A DNA stretch of 64,000 nucleotides from Hymenobacter aerilatus (GCF_022921095.1 NZ_CP095053.1:3328501-3392500); one strand, 5' to 3'; positions 35,638 through 45,493 are shown, numbered from the stretch's first letter. Notes: generated from the letters alone by a model not told the origin. Translations and numbers: made by a program.

Positions 35638-37953
35638 ATGAAACGGCGCATCAGCATACGGTTCCTCGCGACACTAGGGCTGCTACTGTTGCTGCTGTTC
35701 AGCCTCGATTGGGCGTTTCCCCTGCCCCCTACCCCGCGCTACTCGCCTCTGGTGCTGGCGGCCGATGGCTCGGTGCTGCACGCCTACCTCAACCCTACTC
35801 AGAAGTGGCGGATGAAGTCGGAGCTGCAAGACATTACGCCGGCCTTGCGGGCGGCTATACTTGAGAAAGAAGACAGATACTTCCGCTACCATTTTGGGGT
35901 GAACCCCGTGGCGGTGGTGCAGGCCGCTGGGCGCAACCTACTGGGCCGCGGCCGCACCACCGGGGCTAGCACCATTACCATGCAGGTAGCGCGGTTGCTG
36001 GAACCCAAAGAGCGCACTTTTGGCAACAAGCTGCTGGAAATGCTGCGCGCCATGCAGTTGGAAGCGCATTTCAGCAAAGATGAAATCCTACAGCTTTACC
36101 TCAACCTAGTGCCCTATGGTGGCAACATTGAGGGCGTGAAGTCGGCGGCGTTGCTTTACTTTCAACAGCCCCCACACTACCTCTCGCTGGCTCAGACGGT
36201 AACGCTGGCCATCATCCCGAACCGTCCTACCAGCCTGGTGCTGGGCCGCGACAACGTCCGCATCATGCAGGAACGCAACCGTTGGCTCCGGCGCTTCGGC
36301 CGCGAGGGGTTGTTTCCGCAGAAAGATATAGCCGACGCCCTGCTGGAGCCGCTCGACGCCCACCGCCACGCTGCCCCTACCCTGGCGCCACACCTAGCGC
36401 GCCGGCTGGTGCAACAGTATCCGCGGGAGGCTATTATCCGGAGCACCCTGCAGCGCAGCCAGCAGGCTCGCGCCGAGGACCTGACGCGCAACTACGTGCG
36501 CCGCCTGCACGAACTGGGCATCACGCAGGCCGCCGTACTGGTGGTGAACAACCGCACCCGGCAGGTAGCGGCCTACGTGGGCTCGGCCGATTTTCGGGAC
36601 TTTGCCAGCCAGGGCCAGAACGACGGCATCACGGCCGTACGCTCGCCGGGCAGCACGCTCAAACCGTTTCTCTACGCGCTGGCCCTCGACCGCGGCCTGG
36701 TCACGCCCAAGCTGCTGCTGCCCGATGTGCCCACCAATTTCCAGGGCTACCGCCCCGAGAACTTCGACAAGCATTGCCAGGGCGAAGTGACGCTAGAACG
36801 TGCCCTGGCCTACTCCCTCAACATCCCGGCTGTGCGCGTGCTACAGGAAGTAGGCGTGCCCACCTTCACGGAGCAGCTGCAGCGGGCGGGCTTCCGCAGC
36901 ATCACCCGTAACCGGGCGCACCTGGGCTTGAGCAGCATTCTGGGTGGCTGTGGGGCCAGTTTGGAGGAGTTGACGGGACTGTACGCGGCGCTGGCCAATG
37001 GGGGGCGGTATGCGGAACTACGCTTACGAGCACCTTACCTCCCGGAGGGGAGGGGGCCGGGGGGTGGGGTGCTCGTCTCCCCCGCGGCCGCCTTCCTCGT
37101 CACCGACATCCTCTCCCAGCTCACCCGCCCCGACCTACCCATCAACGCCACCAGCAGCCTGCGCCTACCCAAGATTGCCTGGAAAACCGGCACTAGCTAC
37201 GGCCGCCGCGACGCTTGGAGCATTGGGTATAATAAGGAGTACACCATTGGCGTATGGGTAGGCAACTTCAGCGGGCAGGGGGCACCTACCCTTACGGGCG
37301 CCGATGTAGCCACGCCTCTGCTCTTCGACCTGTTCAATACCCTGGCGTACAACTCGCCTAACAACTGGTTCGCCCCGCCCGCGGCGCTGGACTTCCGGCT
37401 GGTATGCGCCGAAACCGGCCTAGTACCAGGCGAGAATTGTCCTAACCAAATCATCGACTATTTTCTGCCCAGCGTGAGCAGCGGGCGGCGCTGCCAGCAC
37501 CAACGCGAAGTGCTGGTATCGGAAGATGGGGCAATGGCCTACTGCCGGGCGTGTGCGCCGGCTGCGGGCTACCGGCGCGTGCTCTACCCTAATATGCTGC
37601 CCGAGGTGGCGGCCTACAAAGAGGCCCAGGGCATTCCGTACCGCCGCCTACCCCCGCACAACCCGCAGTGCCAGTTGGTGCGCGGCGGTGCCGAGCGGGC
37701 GCCCACCATCACCTCGCCCCTACCCAACACGGAGTATGTGCTCGACCACCACGAGCACCAGCAGCTCCTGCTCAGCTGCACTACCGATAGTGAGGTGCGC
37801 CAGGTATACTGGTACGTGAACGACCAATTTCTGCGCGCTGCCGGCGCAACCGAGCGGGTGTTCTTTCGTCCTTCGCCGGGTCCGCTGAAAATTTCTTGTG
37901 CCGACGACCACGGCCGCAACGTGGACGTGCAGGTGCTGGTGACGGAGCTCTAA
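35638..37953 (+). CDS. pbpC: Penicillin-binding protein 1C
   Basis: A 771-residue bifunctional peptidoglycan synthase. A membrane anchor (about 8-28) is followed by a GT51 transglycosylase domain with the catalytic Glu in LEKEDRYFRYH, and a transpeptidase domain with the SxxK motif Ser339-Thr-Leu-Lys342 in SPGSTLKPF. The C-terminal about 90 residues form the BiPBP_C Ig-like domain specific to PBP1C. In many bacteria pbpC is next to the alpha-2-macroglobulin gene, as in the E. coli yfhM-pbpC pair; here 3.7 kb of other DNA separates them. A TATCTTGC box lies just before the start codon. Confidence 0.94.
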   Translation: MKRRISIRFLATLGLLLLLLFSLDWAFPLPPTPRYSPLVLAADGSVLHAYLNPTQKWRMKSELQDITPALRAAILEKEDRYFRYHFGVNPVAVVQAAGRNLLGRGRTTGASTITMQVARLLEPKERTFGNKLLEMLRAMQLEAHFSKDEILQLYLNLVPYGGNIEGVKSAALLYFQQPPHYLSLAQTVTLAIIPNRPTSLVLGRDNVRIMQERNRWLRRFGREGLFPQKDIADALLEPLDAHRHAAPTLAPHLARRLVQQYPREAIIRSTLQRSQQARAEDLTRNYVRRLHELGITQAAVLVVNNRTRQVAAYVGSADFRDFASQGQNDGITAVRSPGSTLKPFLYALALDRGLVTPKLLLPDVPTNFQGYRPENFDKHCQGEVTLERALAYSLNIPAVRVLQEVGVPTFTEQLQRAGFRSITRNRAHLGLSSILGGCGASLEELTGLYAALANGGRYAELRLRAPYLPEGRGPGGGVLVSPAAAFLVTDILSQLTRPDLPINATSSLRLPKIAWKTGTSYGRRDAWSIGYNKEYTIGVWVGNFSGQGAPTLTGADVATPLLFDLFNTLAYNSPNNWFAPPAALDFRLVCAETGLVPGENCPNQIIDYFLPSVSSGRRCQHQREVLVSEDGAMAYCRACAPAAGYRRVLYPNMLPEVAAYKEAQGIPYRRLPPHNPQCQLVRGGAERAPTITSPLPNTEYVLDHHEHQQLLLSCTTDSEVRQVYWYVNDQFLRAAGATERVFFRPSPGPLKISCADDHGRNVDVQVLVTEL

Positions 37954-38013
37954 AACCCCACGCCTGCAACCGCCAGGTAGTTGCTAACGCAAAAAATATC
38001 AAACTGTAACCAC

Positions 38014-38095
38014 CTGTATTACAGATGTAAACCATTGGAATACAGTAGTATTTGCAAGCTAAAAACTCCATTGGCTAAAACATTCTGTATTCCAA
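38014..38095. promoter_or_regulatory. Triple operator-like motif before the RND operon
   Basis: Three related sites occur upstream of the efflux operon: CTGTATTACAG (38014-38024, palindromic), TTGGAATACAG (38035-38045) and CTGTATTCCAA (38085-38095). The last two are exact reverse complements. They look like a regulator binding array; no regulator gene is adjacent. Confidence 0.5.
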
Positions 38096-38173
38096 ATAGG
38101 TAGATAACGGGCTTGTGCTCTGCCGAAATCAGTTTTGAGTAGGCTGCGCAGCTCGGCAAAACGATTGCATTAC

Positions 38174-39592
38174 ATGATACAAGACGTACTAGGGATAATG
38201 CCCCGGCCCCTCCACCGGCTTCGCGTTAGCCCCCGGCACTGGCTGGCTGCCTTGGCCATGCTGCTAGTGCTGCACGGCGCCTCGGCCCAACCGACAACCG
38301 CCCCCGTAGGCCAGCCCCTACCCCCCAACGCTACCCTCGACCAGTGCGTAGAGTTTGCCCTGCGCAACCAGCCCCTTGTGCGGCAGTCGCAGCTAGACGA
38401 GCGTATTGCCGACCGCAACGTACGCATCGGGCTTTCCTATTGGCTGCCGCAAATCAATGGTACGGGTGCTTACACGCGCAACATTCAGCTGCAGGCATCG
38501 GTACTCCCAAACTTTGCTGACCCCTCGGCGGGGCAGCAAATCATTCGGATCGGTCTGAAAAACGTATCGACGCTGGGTTTGCAGGCCACCCAGCTGCTGT
38601 ACAGCAACGATGTGCTGCGCGCCGCCCGCTCGGTGCGCGCTACCCGCCTGAACTACGCGCAAACCACAGCTCTCAACAAGATTGATGTGGTGACCAATGT
38701 AAGCAAAGCGTTTTACGACATTTTGCTGACCGAAGAGCAGCTGCGGATTCTGCTGGAAGTGCTGCAGCGCCAGGAACGCCAGGTGCGCGATGCCAAGGCA
38801 CAGTACGAGGTAGGCATTGCCGATAAAACCGACTTTCTGCGGGCTGATATTTCGCTGAAGAATGCCGTTGCGCAGCGGCGTAGCTTGGCGGCCGCGCTAC
38901 CCGGCAAGTATGCTACCCTAAAGCAGCTGATGGGCATTGAATCGGGCAACAAGCTGGCGCTTCGCTACGACACGCTGGAAATGGTTCGCCAAACCCTGCT
39001 GGATACTACGGTGCAGCTGGCTTACGAAAAGCGCGTGGAGATTCAGCAGCTCCAGACGCAGAAGCAGCTCCAGCGCTACAACATCGACTACTACCGCTAC
39101 GGCTTCCTACCCTCGCTGTCGAGTTTTTACAACTACAACCGGGTGTACCAGAACAACGAGTTTTCGGAGCTATATAAACGTGCCTTCCCCAACCAGCAGG
39201 CGGGCTTGCAGCTGGCCCTACCCATTTTCACGGGCACGCGGCGCTTGCAGAACCTGAAGATTGCGGAGTTGCAGGACGAGCAGCTGGACCTGACCATCTT
39301 CGATACTAAAAACCAGATCAACAGCGAGTTTGAGCAAGCGATGGGCGCCTACAAAGGCTCTCTCAACGAGCTCTATACCATAGAGCAAAACGTGGCAGAG
39401 GCCAAGGAAGTGTACCGCATCCTGAACCTGCAATACCGTGAGGGTCTGCGCACGTTCCTGGACGTGATTATCGCCGAAACCGACCTGCGCACGGCCCAGC
39501 TCAACTACTACAACGCGCTCTTCAACGTGCTATCCACCAAGCTGGACGTGCAGCGCGCCCTGGGCAACATTACCTTCAATCAGAATCAGTAA
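38174..39592 (+). CDS. TolC-like outer membrane efflux protein
   Basis: About 472 residues; starts at 38174 or, better for a signal peptide, the ATG at 38198 (LAALAMLLVLHGASA, cleavage after ASA). Two OEP repeats follow, with long coiled-coil helices (about 180-260 and 350-440) that form the periplasmic tunnel. It is the outer-membrane channel of the tripartite pump whose adaptor and inner-membrane parts follow; the adaptor starts 13 bases after its stop. Confidence 0.93.
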   Translation: MIQDVLGIMPRPLHRLRVSPRHWLAALAMLLVLHGASAQPTTAPVGQPLPPNATLDQCVEFALRNQPLVRQSQLDERIADRNVRIGLSYWLPQINGTGAYTRNIQLQASVLPNFADPSAGQQIIRIGLKNVSTLGLQATQLLYSNDVLRAARSVRATRLNYAQTTALNKIDVVTNVSKAFYDILLTEEQLRILLEVLQRQERQVRDAKAQYEVGIADKTDFLRADISLKNAVAQRRSLAAALPGKYATLKQLMGIESGNKLALRYDTLEMVRQTLLDTTVQLAYEKRVEIQQLQTQKQLQRYNIDYYRYGFLPSLSSFYNYNRVYQNNEFSELYKRAFPNQQAGLQLALPIFTGTRRLQNLKIAELQDEQLDLTIFDTKNQINSEFEQAMGAYKGSLNELYTIEQNVAEAKEVYRILNLQYREGLRTFLDVIIAETDLRTAQLNYYNALFNVLSTKLDVQRALGNITFNQNQ

Positions 39593-39604
39593 AAGACGAA
39601 TCCC

Positions 39605-40780
39605 ATGACGTGGAATTCTAAGCGAGTGTGGCCCGTGTTTGTCAGCAGTGCGCTGCTACTAGCCAGCTGCGGCTCCAAAGACGAAGCAGCACAACAGCAG
39701 CAAGGCCCGCCGCCGGCTGTGCCAGTGGCTGTATACAAAGTGCAAAGCGAAGACGTAGTGAGCACAGATACCTACCCCGGCACGGTAGTACCCCTGAACG
39801 AGGTGCAGCTATTGGCCGAGGTAACGGGCTTCCTGACCAACATCTACGTGCAGGACGGCCAGCACGTGACCAAAGGCCAGAAGCTGTATACCATTGACCG
39901 CACTCGCTACGCCGCCGCCGCCAACGAGGCCCAGGCCCAACTGGACGTGGCTAAAACCAACTACGACCGCGCCGTGCAGGACGCCCAGCGTTACGAGCGC
40001 CTCGACCAGCTCGATGCCGTGGCCAAGCAGCAGGTGGATATTGCGAAGGCTGGCCGCGCCAACGCGGCCTCGCAGGTAGAGGCGGCCCGCGCCAACCTAC
40101 GCAGCGTGAACCTCGATTTGCTCCACGCCACCATTACGGCCCCCCTCACGGGCACTATTGGTATTGCGCAGGTAAAGCTGGGTGCGCTGGTTACGCAGGG
40201 CCAGACGCTCATCAACACCGTATCGGCTGAAGACCCGATTGCGGTGGATGTGAACATTGGCGAAGCTGACATTACCCGTTTTCTGGAGCTACAGCGCAAC
40301 TCTAGCGCCGCCCAGGATTCGGTGTTTACGCTGATGCTGCCCGGTAATCAGGAATACCCGCTGCCCGGCAAGATTGTGACGGTAGACCGCGCTGTGGATC
40401 CACAAACCGGTACTCTGCGCGTCCGCATTCAATTTCCGAACCCGAAAAAGCTGCTGAAAGCTGGCCTAAACGTATCGGTGCGCGTGCGTAACCAAGACAA
40501 CGGCAACCAGCTCGTGATTCCGACCAAGGCGCTTACCGAGCAGCTGGGCGAGTTCTACGTGTATGTGGTGGGCGACAGCAACAAGGTAGCCCAGCAGAAA
40601 GTAGCCACCGGTGCCAAGATACAAGGCAAAACCGTGGTGCGCCAGGGCCTGAAAGAAGGCCAGACCATTGTGAGCGACGGCGTGCAGAACCTGCGCCAGG
40701 GCGCCGTGGTGCAGGTAGGCGACCCCAGCAAGCCTGCAGCGGCCCAGGGCCAAGGCCAGCCCGCCGCTTCGGGCAAGTAA
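39605..40780 (+). CDS. RND efflux periplasmic adaptor lipoprotein
   Basis: A 391-residue membrane-fusion protein with a lipobox (SALLLASC, Cys22). Order of parts: an N-terminal beta strand region, a lipoyl half with EVQLLAEVTGFLTNIYV and DGQHVTKGQKLYTID, a coiled-coil hairpin (about 95-170), the second lipoyl half with LGALVTQGQTLINTVS, and beta-barrel and membrane-proximal domains. It bridges the outer-membrane channel and the RND pump. The pump gene starts 151 bases downstream with a type II palindromic repeat in between. Confidence 0.94.
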   Translation: MTWNSKRVWPVFVSSALLLASCGSKDEAAQQQQGPPPAVPVAVYKVQSEDVVSTDTYPGTVVPLNEVQLLAEVTGFLTNIYVQDGQHVTKGQKLYTIDRTRYAAAANEAQAQLDVAKTNYDRAVQDAQRYERLDQLDAVAKQQVDIAKAGRANAASQVEAARANLRSVNLDLLHATITAPLTGTIGIAQVKLGALVTQGQTLINTVSAEDPIAVDVNIGEADITRFLELQRNSSAAQDSVFTLMLPGNQEYPLPGKIVTVDRAVDPQTGTLRVRIQFPNPKKLLKAGLNVSVRVRNQDNGNQLVIPTKALTEQLGEFYVYVVGDSNKVAQQKVATGAKIQGKTVVRQGLKEGQTIVSDGVQNLRQGAVVQVGDPSKPAAAQGQGQPAASGK

Positions 40781-40793
40781 GAACATACTAGCC

Positions 40794-40884
40794 CGTCATG
40801 TTGAGCTTGTCGAAGCATCTCTACCGCTTCGTTGAATACCATCTGCCGAAGCGGTAGAGATGCTTCGACAAGCTCAGCATGACG
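40794..40884. repeat. Palindromic repeat, type II, copy 2
   Basis: Two 38-base arms (40794-40831 and 40847-40884) pair at 37 positions. It starts 14 bases after the adaptor stop and lies inside the efflux operon, where it may lower expression of the downstream pump gene or stabilise the upstream messages. Confidence 0.9.
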
Positions 40885-40930
40885 AGCACATCAGCAACGA
40901 TACGCGCGTTTTTCCTCCGCGCTTCCTTTT

Positions 40931-43900
40931 ATGATATCAGACGTATTTATCCGGCGCCCCGTCACGGCCATTGTGGTGTCCATCGTGATTGTGCTGGTGG
41001 GGGTGCTGGCCATTCTGAACCTGCCCATCAGTCAATATCCCAATATCTCGCCGCCGGTGGTGCAGATTTCGGGAAGCTTCACGGGGGCCGATGCCCTCAC
41101 GGTGGAGCAAACGGTGATGACACCCATCGAAACGCAGGTGAACGGTACGCCCGGCATGGCCTACCTGCAAAGCAACGCCACCAGCGACGGCAACCTGTCG
41201 TCGAACGTGACGTTCGAAATCGGTACCGACATCGACATTGCGACCCTGGACGTGCAGAACCGCGTGAGCGTGGCGCAGCCCCAGCTCCCCGACGAGGTGA
41301 AACGCCTAGGCCTCACGGTGAAAAAGCGTAACCCCACCATTCTGATGGTAGTGGGCCTGTATTCGCCCAAGGGCACGCACAACGTGCAGTTTCTCGACAA
41401 CTACACCAACATCTACGTGCGCGACGCCCTATTGCGCGTGAAGGGGGTAGGCGACGTGACCAGCATCGGGCAGGACTTCTCGATGCGCGTGTGGCTGAAC
41501 CCCGATAAGATGTCGCAGCTGGGCTTGACGGCTACGGATGTGACCAATGCCCTGCGCGAGCAGAACATTCAGGTGGCTGCGGGCTCGGTGGGCTCGGCGC
41601 CGCAATATGGCTCGCAGGCGTTTGAGTATACCATCTTCGTGAATGGTCGCCTGAGTACGGAGGAGCAGTTTGGCGACGTGATTATTCGCACCGACCCACA
41701 GACCGGCTCCCTGGTGTACCTGCGTGATATTGCCCGCATTCAGCTGGGCAGCTTCAGTTACTCCCGCGCCGCCACCGTGAACGGCCAGCCCGCTACCCTG
41801 CTGCTGGTGAACCAGGTACCGGGCGGCAACGCCCTGGAAACCGCCGACGGCGTGAACGAGGCCTTGGAAGAGCTAGCGAAAAAATTCCCGCCAGACGTGG
41901 CCTACCGCGTGCCGTTTGAATCGGTAACGGTGGTGCGCGTATCGATTGAGGAAGTGCTGCATACGCTGGCAGAAGCGCTGGTGCTGGTAACGGTGGTGGT
42001 ATTCGTGTTCCTGCAAAGCTGGCGCGCTACCCTCATCCCCATCCTGGCCGTGCCGGTAGCTATTGTGGGCACGTTTATCCTGTTCATTCCGCTGGGCTTC
42101 ACCATCAACACGCTCACGCTCTTTGGCTTCGTGTTGGCGATTGGTATTGTGGTGGATGATGCCATTGTGGTGGTAGAGGCTGTGCAGCACTACATCGACA
42201 CGGAAAAGCTTTCAGCGCGCGAGGCCACCGAGAAGGCCATGAAGGACATTACGGCCCCGGTTATCGCCATTGCCCTGATCCTGGCAGCGGTGTTCGTGCC
42301 GGTAGGCTTTATTCCGGGTATCGTGGGACGCTTGTATCAGCAGTTCGCCATCACCATTGCCATTTCGGTGGTACTGTCGGCCTTCATTGCGTTGTCGCTC
42401 ACGCCGGCGCTGTGCTCCTTGCTAATGCGGCCTTCGGAGCAGAATGCCGATGCCAAAGGCATCAATAAGCTGTTCTATAAGTTCAACCAATGGTTTGCCC
42501 GCGTCACGCATTCCTACTCTAATGGCGTAAAGCGCAGCCTGAAGTTCACGCCGCTAGTGGTTATTTTGCTGGTGCTGGTATATGCCGGCACGTTTGGTCT
42601 GTTCCGCGCCAAGCCCGGCGGGTTTATCCCGACCGAAGATGAAGGCCGCTTGTATGTTTCTATTGAGCTACCGGCCGGCGCGGCCAGCGCACGTACTCGC
42701 GCTGTGATGGCGCAGATGTCGAAAATTTTCAAGGAGAAAGCACCGGCCGTGAACAACTACTCCGGCATTGCGGGCCTGAATGCGTTGAACTTCTCCTTTA
42801 AGCCCAGCAGCGGTACCTACTTCGTGCAGCTCAAGCCCTGGGACGAGCGCAAAGACAAAGCCTTGCAGCTGCAAGGGGTAGTGGAGTCTCTGCAGAAAGA
42901 GTTTGCGGCTATCAAGGGGGCCAACATCCGGGTGGTGCCGCCACCGGCTATTCCGGGCTTGGGCAACACGGGCGGTTTCAGCTTCCAGTTGGAGCAGCGG
43001 GAGGCTAGCACTGATATCAAAGAGTTTGAGGCCAACATCAACAAGTTTGTGGCCGCTGCCAACCAGCGCCCCGAAATTGCGCGGGCCTATACGTTCTTCA
43101 CGGCCCAAACCCCTGGCTACCAGGTTACGGTGAACCGCGAGCAGGCCAAGAAGCTGGGCGTGCCGCTCACGAACATCTTCAACACGATGTCGACGTTCAT
43201 GGGCTCGGCCTACATCAACGACTTCACCAAGTACGGCCGCAACTTCCGGGTAGTGGCCCAGGCCGATACCGCCTACCGGCAGAACATCGACGACCTGAAT
43301 GGCTTCTATGTGCAGAACGCGCAGGGGCAACAAGTTCCGCTAAGCTCGCTTATCACCTACAAGCTGGTAGAAAACGCCCCGCTGATTTCGCACTTCAACC
43401 TGTTCCGCTCGGCCGAAATTAACGGCGACGCCAAGGAGGGCTATAGCTCCGGTCAGGCCATTGCGGCCTTGCAGGAAGTAGCGGCCAAAACCCTACCCGC
43501 CGACTACGGCTTCGACTTCTCGGGTCTGAGCCGCGAGGAAATCAGTGCCGGCAACAGCACCATCATCATCTTTGGCCTGTCGATTTTGTTTGTGTTTTTG
43601 CTGCTGGCGGCGCTGTATGAGAGCTGGTCGATACCGTTCTCGGTGCTGCTGTCGGTGCCGCTGGGGGCGTTTGGCGCCATTGTGGCCCTCACGCTTATTC
43701 CGCGCCTCACCAACAACGTGTACGCGCAGATTGGTCTGATTACGCTGATTGGTCTGGCTGCCAAAAACGCCATTCTGATTGTGGAATTTGCCAAGGAGCG
43801 CCTGGATAGTGGGGTACCGGTGATGGAGGCCACCATTGAAGCCGTAGAGCTGCGCCTGCGCCCCATCATCATGACTTCGCTGGCCTTTATATTAGGTGTG

Positions 43901-44227
43901 CTACCCTTGGCCTTTGCCTCGGGCGCGGGTGCCGTATCACGCCAGACTATTGGCTGGACCGTGACGGGCGGTATGCTGGCGGCTACTTTCCTGGCCATCT
44001 TTGCCGTGCCAGTGCTGTTCCTGAACATCACCAAGCTGGCCTATGGCAAGGAAAAGCTGGCCGAGATGTCGAAGGACTACAACCCCGAGGAGCACGGCCA
44101 TGCCCAGCACGGCTCACAGGAGCCCAATACGCCACCTGAAGGCCCATCGGAAGAAGGCAAACAGAACGACAAGGCAACCGAAAAGCGGAAGCGCGACGAG
44201 CAAACGCCGCCGGAATTGGGCACATAA
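40931..44227 (+). CDS. RND multidrug efflux pump, HAE1 (AcrB-like)
   Basis: A 1098-residue inner-membrane antiporter. The usual twelve helices and two large periplasmic loops are present. The proton-relay acidic pair in helix 4 is in GIVVDDAIVVVEAV, and FIRRPVTAIVVSI opens the protein as in AcrB. GQDFSMRVWLNPDKM and similar pore-domain stretches identify the hydrophobe/amphiphile (HAE1) branch, which exports drugs, dyes and detergents. The C-terminal about 60 residues are polar, Glu/Lys-rich and not conserved. A type I repeat lies 28 bases after the stop. Confidence 0.95.
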   Translation: MISDVFIRRPVTAIVVSIVIVLVGVLAILNLPISQYPNISPPVVQISGSFTGADALTVEQTVMTPIETQVNGTPGMAYLQSNATSDGNLSSNVTFEIGTDIDIATLDVQNRVSVAQPQLPDEVKRLGLTVKKRNPTILMVVGLYSPKGTHNVQFLDNYTNIYVRDALLRVKGVGDVTSIGQDFSMRVWLNPDKMSQLGLTATDVTNALREQNIQVAAGSVGSAPQYGSQAFEYTIFVNGRLSTEEQFGDVIIRTDPQTGSLVYLRDIARIQLGSFSYSRAATVNGQPATLLLVNQVPGGNALETADGVNEALEELAKKFPPDVAYRVPFESVTVVRVSIEEVLHTLAEALVLVTVVVFVFLQSWRATLIPILAVPVAIVGTFILFIPLGFTINTLTLFGFVLAIGIVVDDAIVVVEAVQHYIDTEKLSAREATEKAMKDITAPVIAIALILAAVFVPVGFIPGIVGRLYQQFAITIAISVVLSAFIALSLTPALCSLLMRPSEQNADAKGINKLFYKFNQWFARVTHSYSNGVKRSLKFTPLVVILLVLVYAGTFGLFRAKPGGFIPTEDEGRLYVSIELPAGAASARTRAVMAQMSKIFKEKAPAVNNYSGIAGLNALNFSFKPSSGTYFVQLKPWDERKDKALQLQGVVESLQKEFAAIKGANIRVVPPPAIPGLGNTGGFSFQLEQREASTDIKEFEANINKFVAAANQRPEIARAYTFFTAQTPGYQVTVNREQAKKLGVPLTNIFNTMSTFMGSAYINDFTKYGRNFRVVAQADTAYRQNIDDLNGFYVQNAQGQQVPLSSLITYKLVENAPLISHFNLFRSAEINGDAKEGYSSGQAIAALQEVAAKTLPADYGFDFSGLSREEISAGNSTIIIFGLSILFVFLLLAALYESWSIPFSVLLSVPLGAFGAIVALTLIPRLTNNVYAQIGLITLIGLAAKNAILIVEFAKERLDSGVPVMEATIEAVELRLRPIIMTSLAFILGVLPLAFASGAGAVSRQTIGWTVTGGMLAATFLAIFAVPVLFLNITKLAYGKEKLAEMSKDYNPEEHGHAQHGSQEPNTPPEGPSEEGKQNDKATEKRKRDEQTPPELGT

Positions 44228-44254
44228 TTCATTGCCTTTTCCCGCTCATTTCCT

Positions 44255-44352
44255 GTCATCCTGAGCTTGCGAAGGACCTTTTCACGTAAAAACAAGTCGT
44301 TGCCACGGCTGTCGTTCTACGCGAAGAGGTCCTTCACTGCGTTCAAGAGGAC
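44255..44352. repeat. Palindromic repeat, type I, degenerate copy 2
   Basis: The left arm 44255-44280 starts GTCATCCTGAGC, and the right arm 44325-44352 ends CAAGAGGAC with several mismatches. The inner part keeps a changed AACGACTCGTTC-like core. It lies 28 bases after the pump gene stop. Confidence 0.75.
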
Positions 44353-44370
44353 ACTGTATCTTAGCAACCG

Positions 44371-45291
44371 ATGAAACACCTTGCTCTCACTACCTTGCTC
44401 CTACTTGGCACTGCTTCCATGCTCCGCGCCCAACAGGTTTTGCCGCTCTACAAGGGAAATATTCCCGATTCTAAACCCAGTGAGGTGAAGGAAACGAGCA
44501 TTACGCTGGCTAACGGTGGCGTGCGCATCAGCAACGTGGTGCAGCCTACCCTCACGGTGTTCTTAGCTCCGGCCGATAAGGCCACCGGCACGGCGGTTAT
44601 CATTTGCCCCGGCGGAGGCTACGCGCGCCTTTCCATCGACCACGAGGGCTACAATGTGGCCAAGCGCCTAAACGAAATGGGCGTGACGGCCTTTGTGCTG
44701 AAGTACCGCCTCCCCAACGACCAAAGTCAGCCCGACAAAACTACCGCTCCGCTGCTCGATGCCCAGCAAGCTATTCGGATGGTGCGCGAGCAGGCCACCG
44801 CGTTCAGAGTAAACCCTAACCGGATTGGGCTGATGGGCTTTTCGGCGGGTGGCCACCTAGCCAGCACGGCCGGCACGCACTTCGCCCATCCCGTGAACAG
44901 CAAAGCCGGCGCTACCTCGGTGCGCCCCGATTTTCTGATGCTGCTCTACCCGGTGGTCAGCTTCTCGGATAGCCTGGCGCACGCGGGCTCGCGGGATAAC
45001 CTGCTGGGTAAAAATGCGTCGGCTGCGCAACTGCATCTGTATTCCAACGAGTTGCGCGTGACAGCCCAAACGCCGCCTACCTTCCTGGTGCACGCCCAAG
45101 ACGATAAGACCGTGCCCGTGCTGAACAGCCTAGTATTCTACCAGGCCCTTACGCATCACAAAGTGCCCGCCGAAATGCACCTCTACCCCAAGGGCGGCCA
45201 CGGCTTCGGCCTGCACAACCAAACCACCCAGGATGACTGGACCGAACGACTGCGCAACTGGCTGGCAGCTAATGGCTGGCTGAGCCGGTAA
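44371..45291 (+). CDS. Secreted esterase, BD-FAE/xylan-esterase-like
   Basis: A 306-residue protein with a signal peptide (ALTTLLLLGTASMLRAQ, cut after RAQ). The alpha/beta hydrolase fold has the oxyanion motif CPGGGYARL, the nucleophile Ser158 in GFSAGGHLA, the Asp in HAQDDKTVP and the His in GGHGFGL. It resembles enzymes that remove acetyl or feruloyl groups from plant polysaccharides. The start codon follows a TATCTTAG box and the type I repeat. A good hairpin terminator follows. Confidence 0.88.
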   Translation: MKHLALTTLLLLGTASMLRAQQVLPLYKGNIPDSKPSEVKETSITLANGGVRISNVVQPTLTVFLAPADKATGTAVIICPGGGYARLSIDHEGYNVAKRLNEMGVTAFVLKYRLPNDQSQPDKTTAPLLDAQQAIRMVREQATAFRVNPNRIGLMGFSAGGHLASTAGTHFAHPVNSKAGATSVRPDFLMLLYPVVSFSDSLAHAGSRDNLLGKNASAAQLHLYSNELRVTAQTPPTFLVHAQDDKTVPVLNSLVFYQALTHHKVPAEMHLYPKGGHGFGLHNQTTQDDWTERLRNWLAANGWLSR

Positions 45292-45312
45292 GCAAAGACT
45301 ATCCTGTTACAA

Positions 45313-45348
45313 TCCAAAGTCCCCGGCAGCCGCTACCGGGGACTTTGG
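45313..45348 (+). terminator. Intrinsic terminator after the esterase
   Basis: Perfect 13-base stem (45313-45325 with 45336-45348), a ten-base loop and a CTTTTATAAAA tail. Confidence 0.85.
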
Positions 45349-45427
45349 CTTTTATAAAACAAAAAAATCCAGTTAGCAGTATGGGCCGTATATGCCTTCT
45401 GTGCCCACATAAGCTATAAAAATGGTA

Positions 45428-45443
45428 TGGCACAATGCTTGCA
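45428..45443 (+). promoter_or_regulatory. Sigma-54 (RpoN) promoter
   Basis: TGGCAC at 45428-45433 and TTGCA at 45439-45443, with exactly ten bases between the invariant GG and GC, match the -24/-12 consensus TGGCAC-N5-TTGCA. It lies 50 bases before the glycine-zipper gene. Such promoters need an enhancer-binding protein. Confidence 0.65.
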
Positions 45444-45493
45444 AAAACTTGTCAGAATCAAATACTGACTTCTCACCTTAACGATCTACCATC

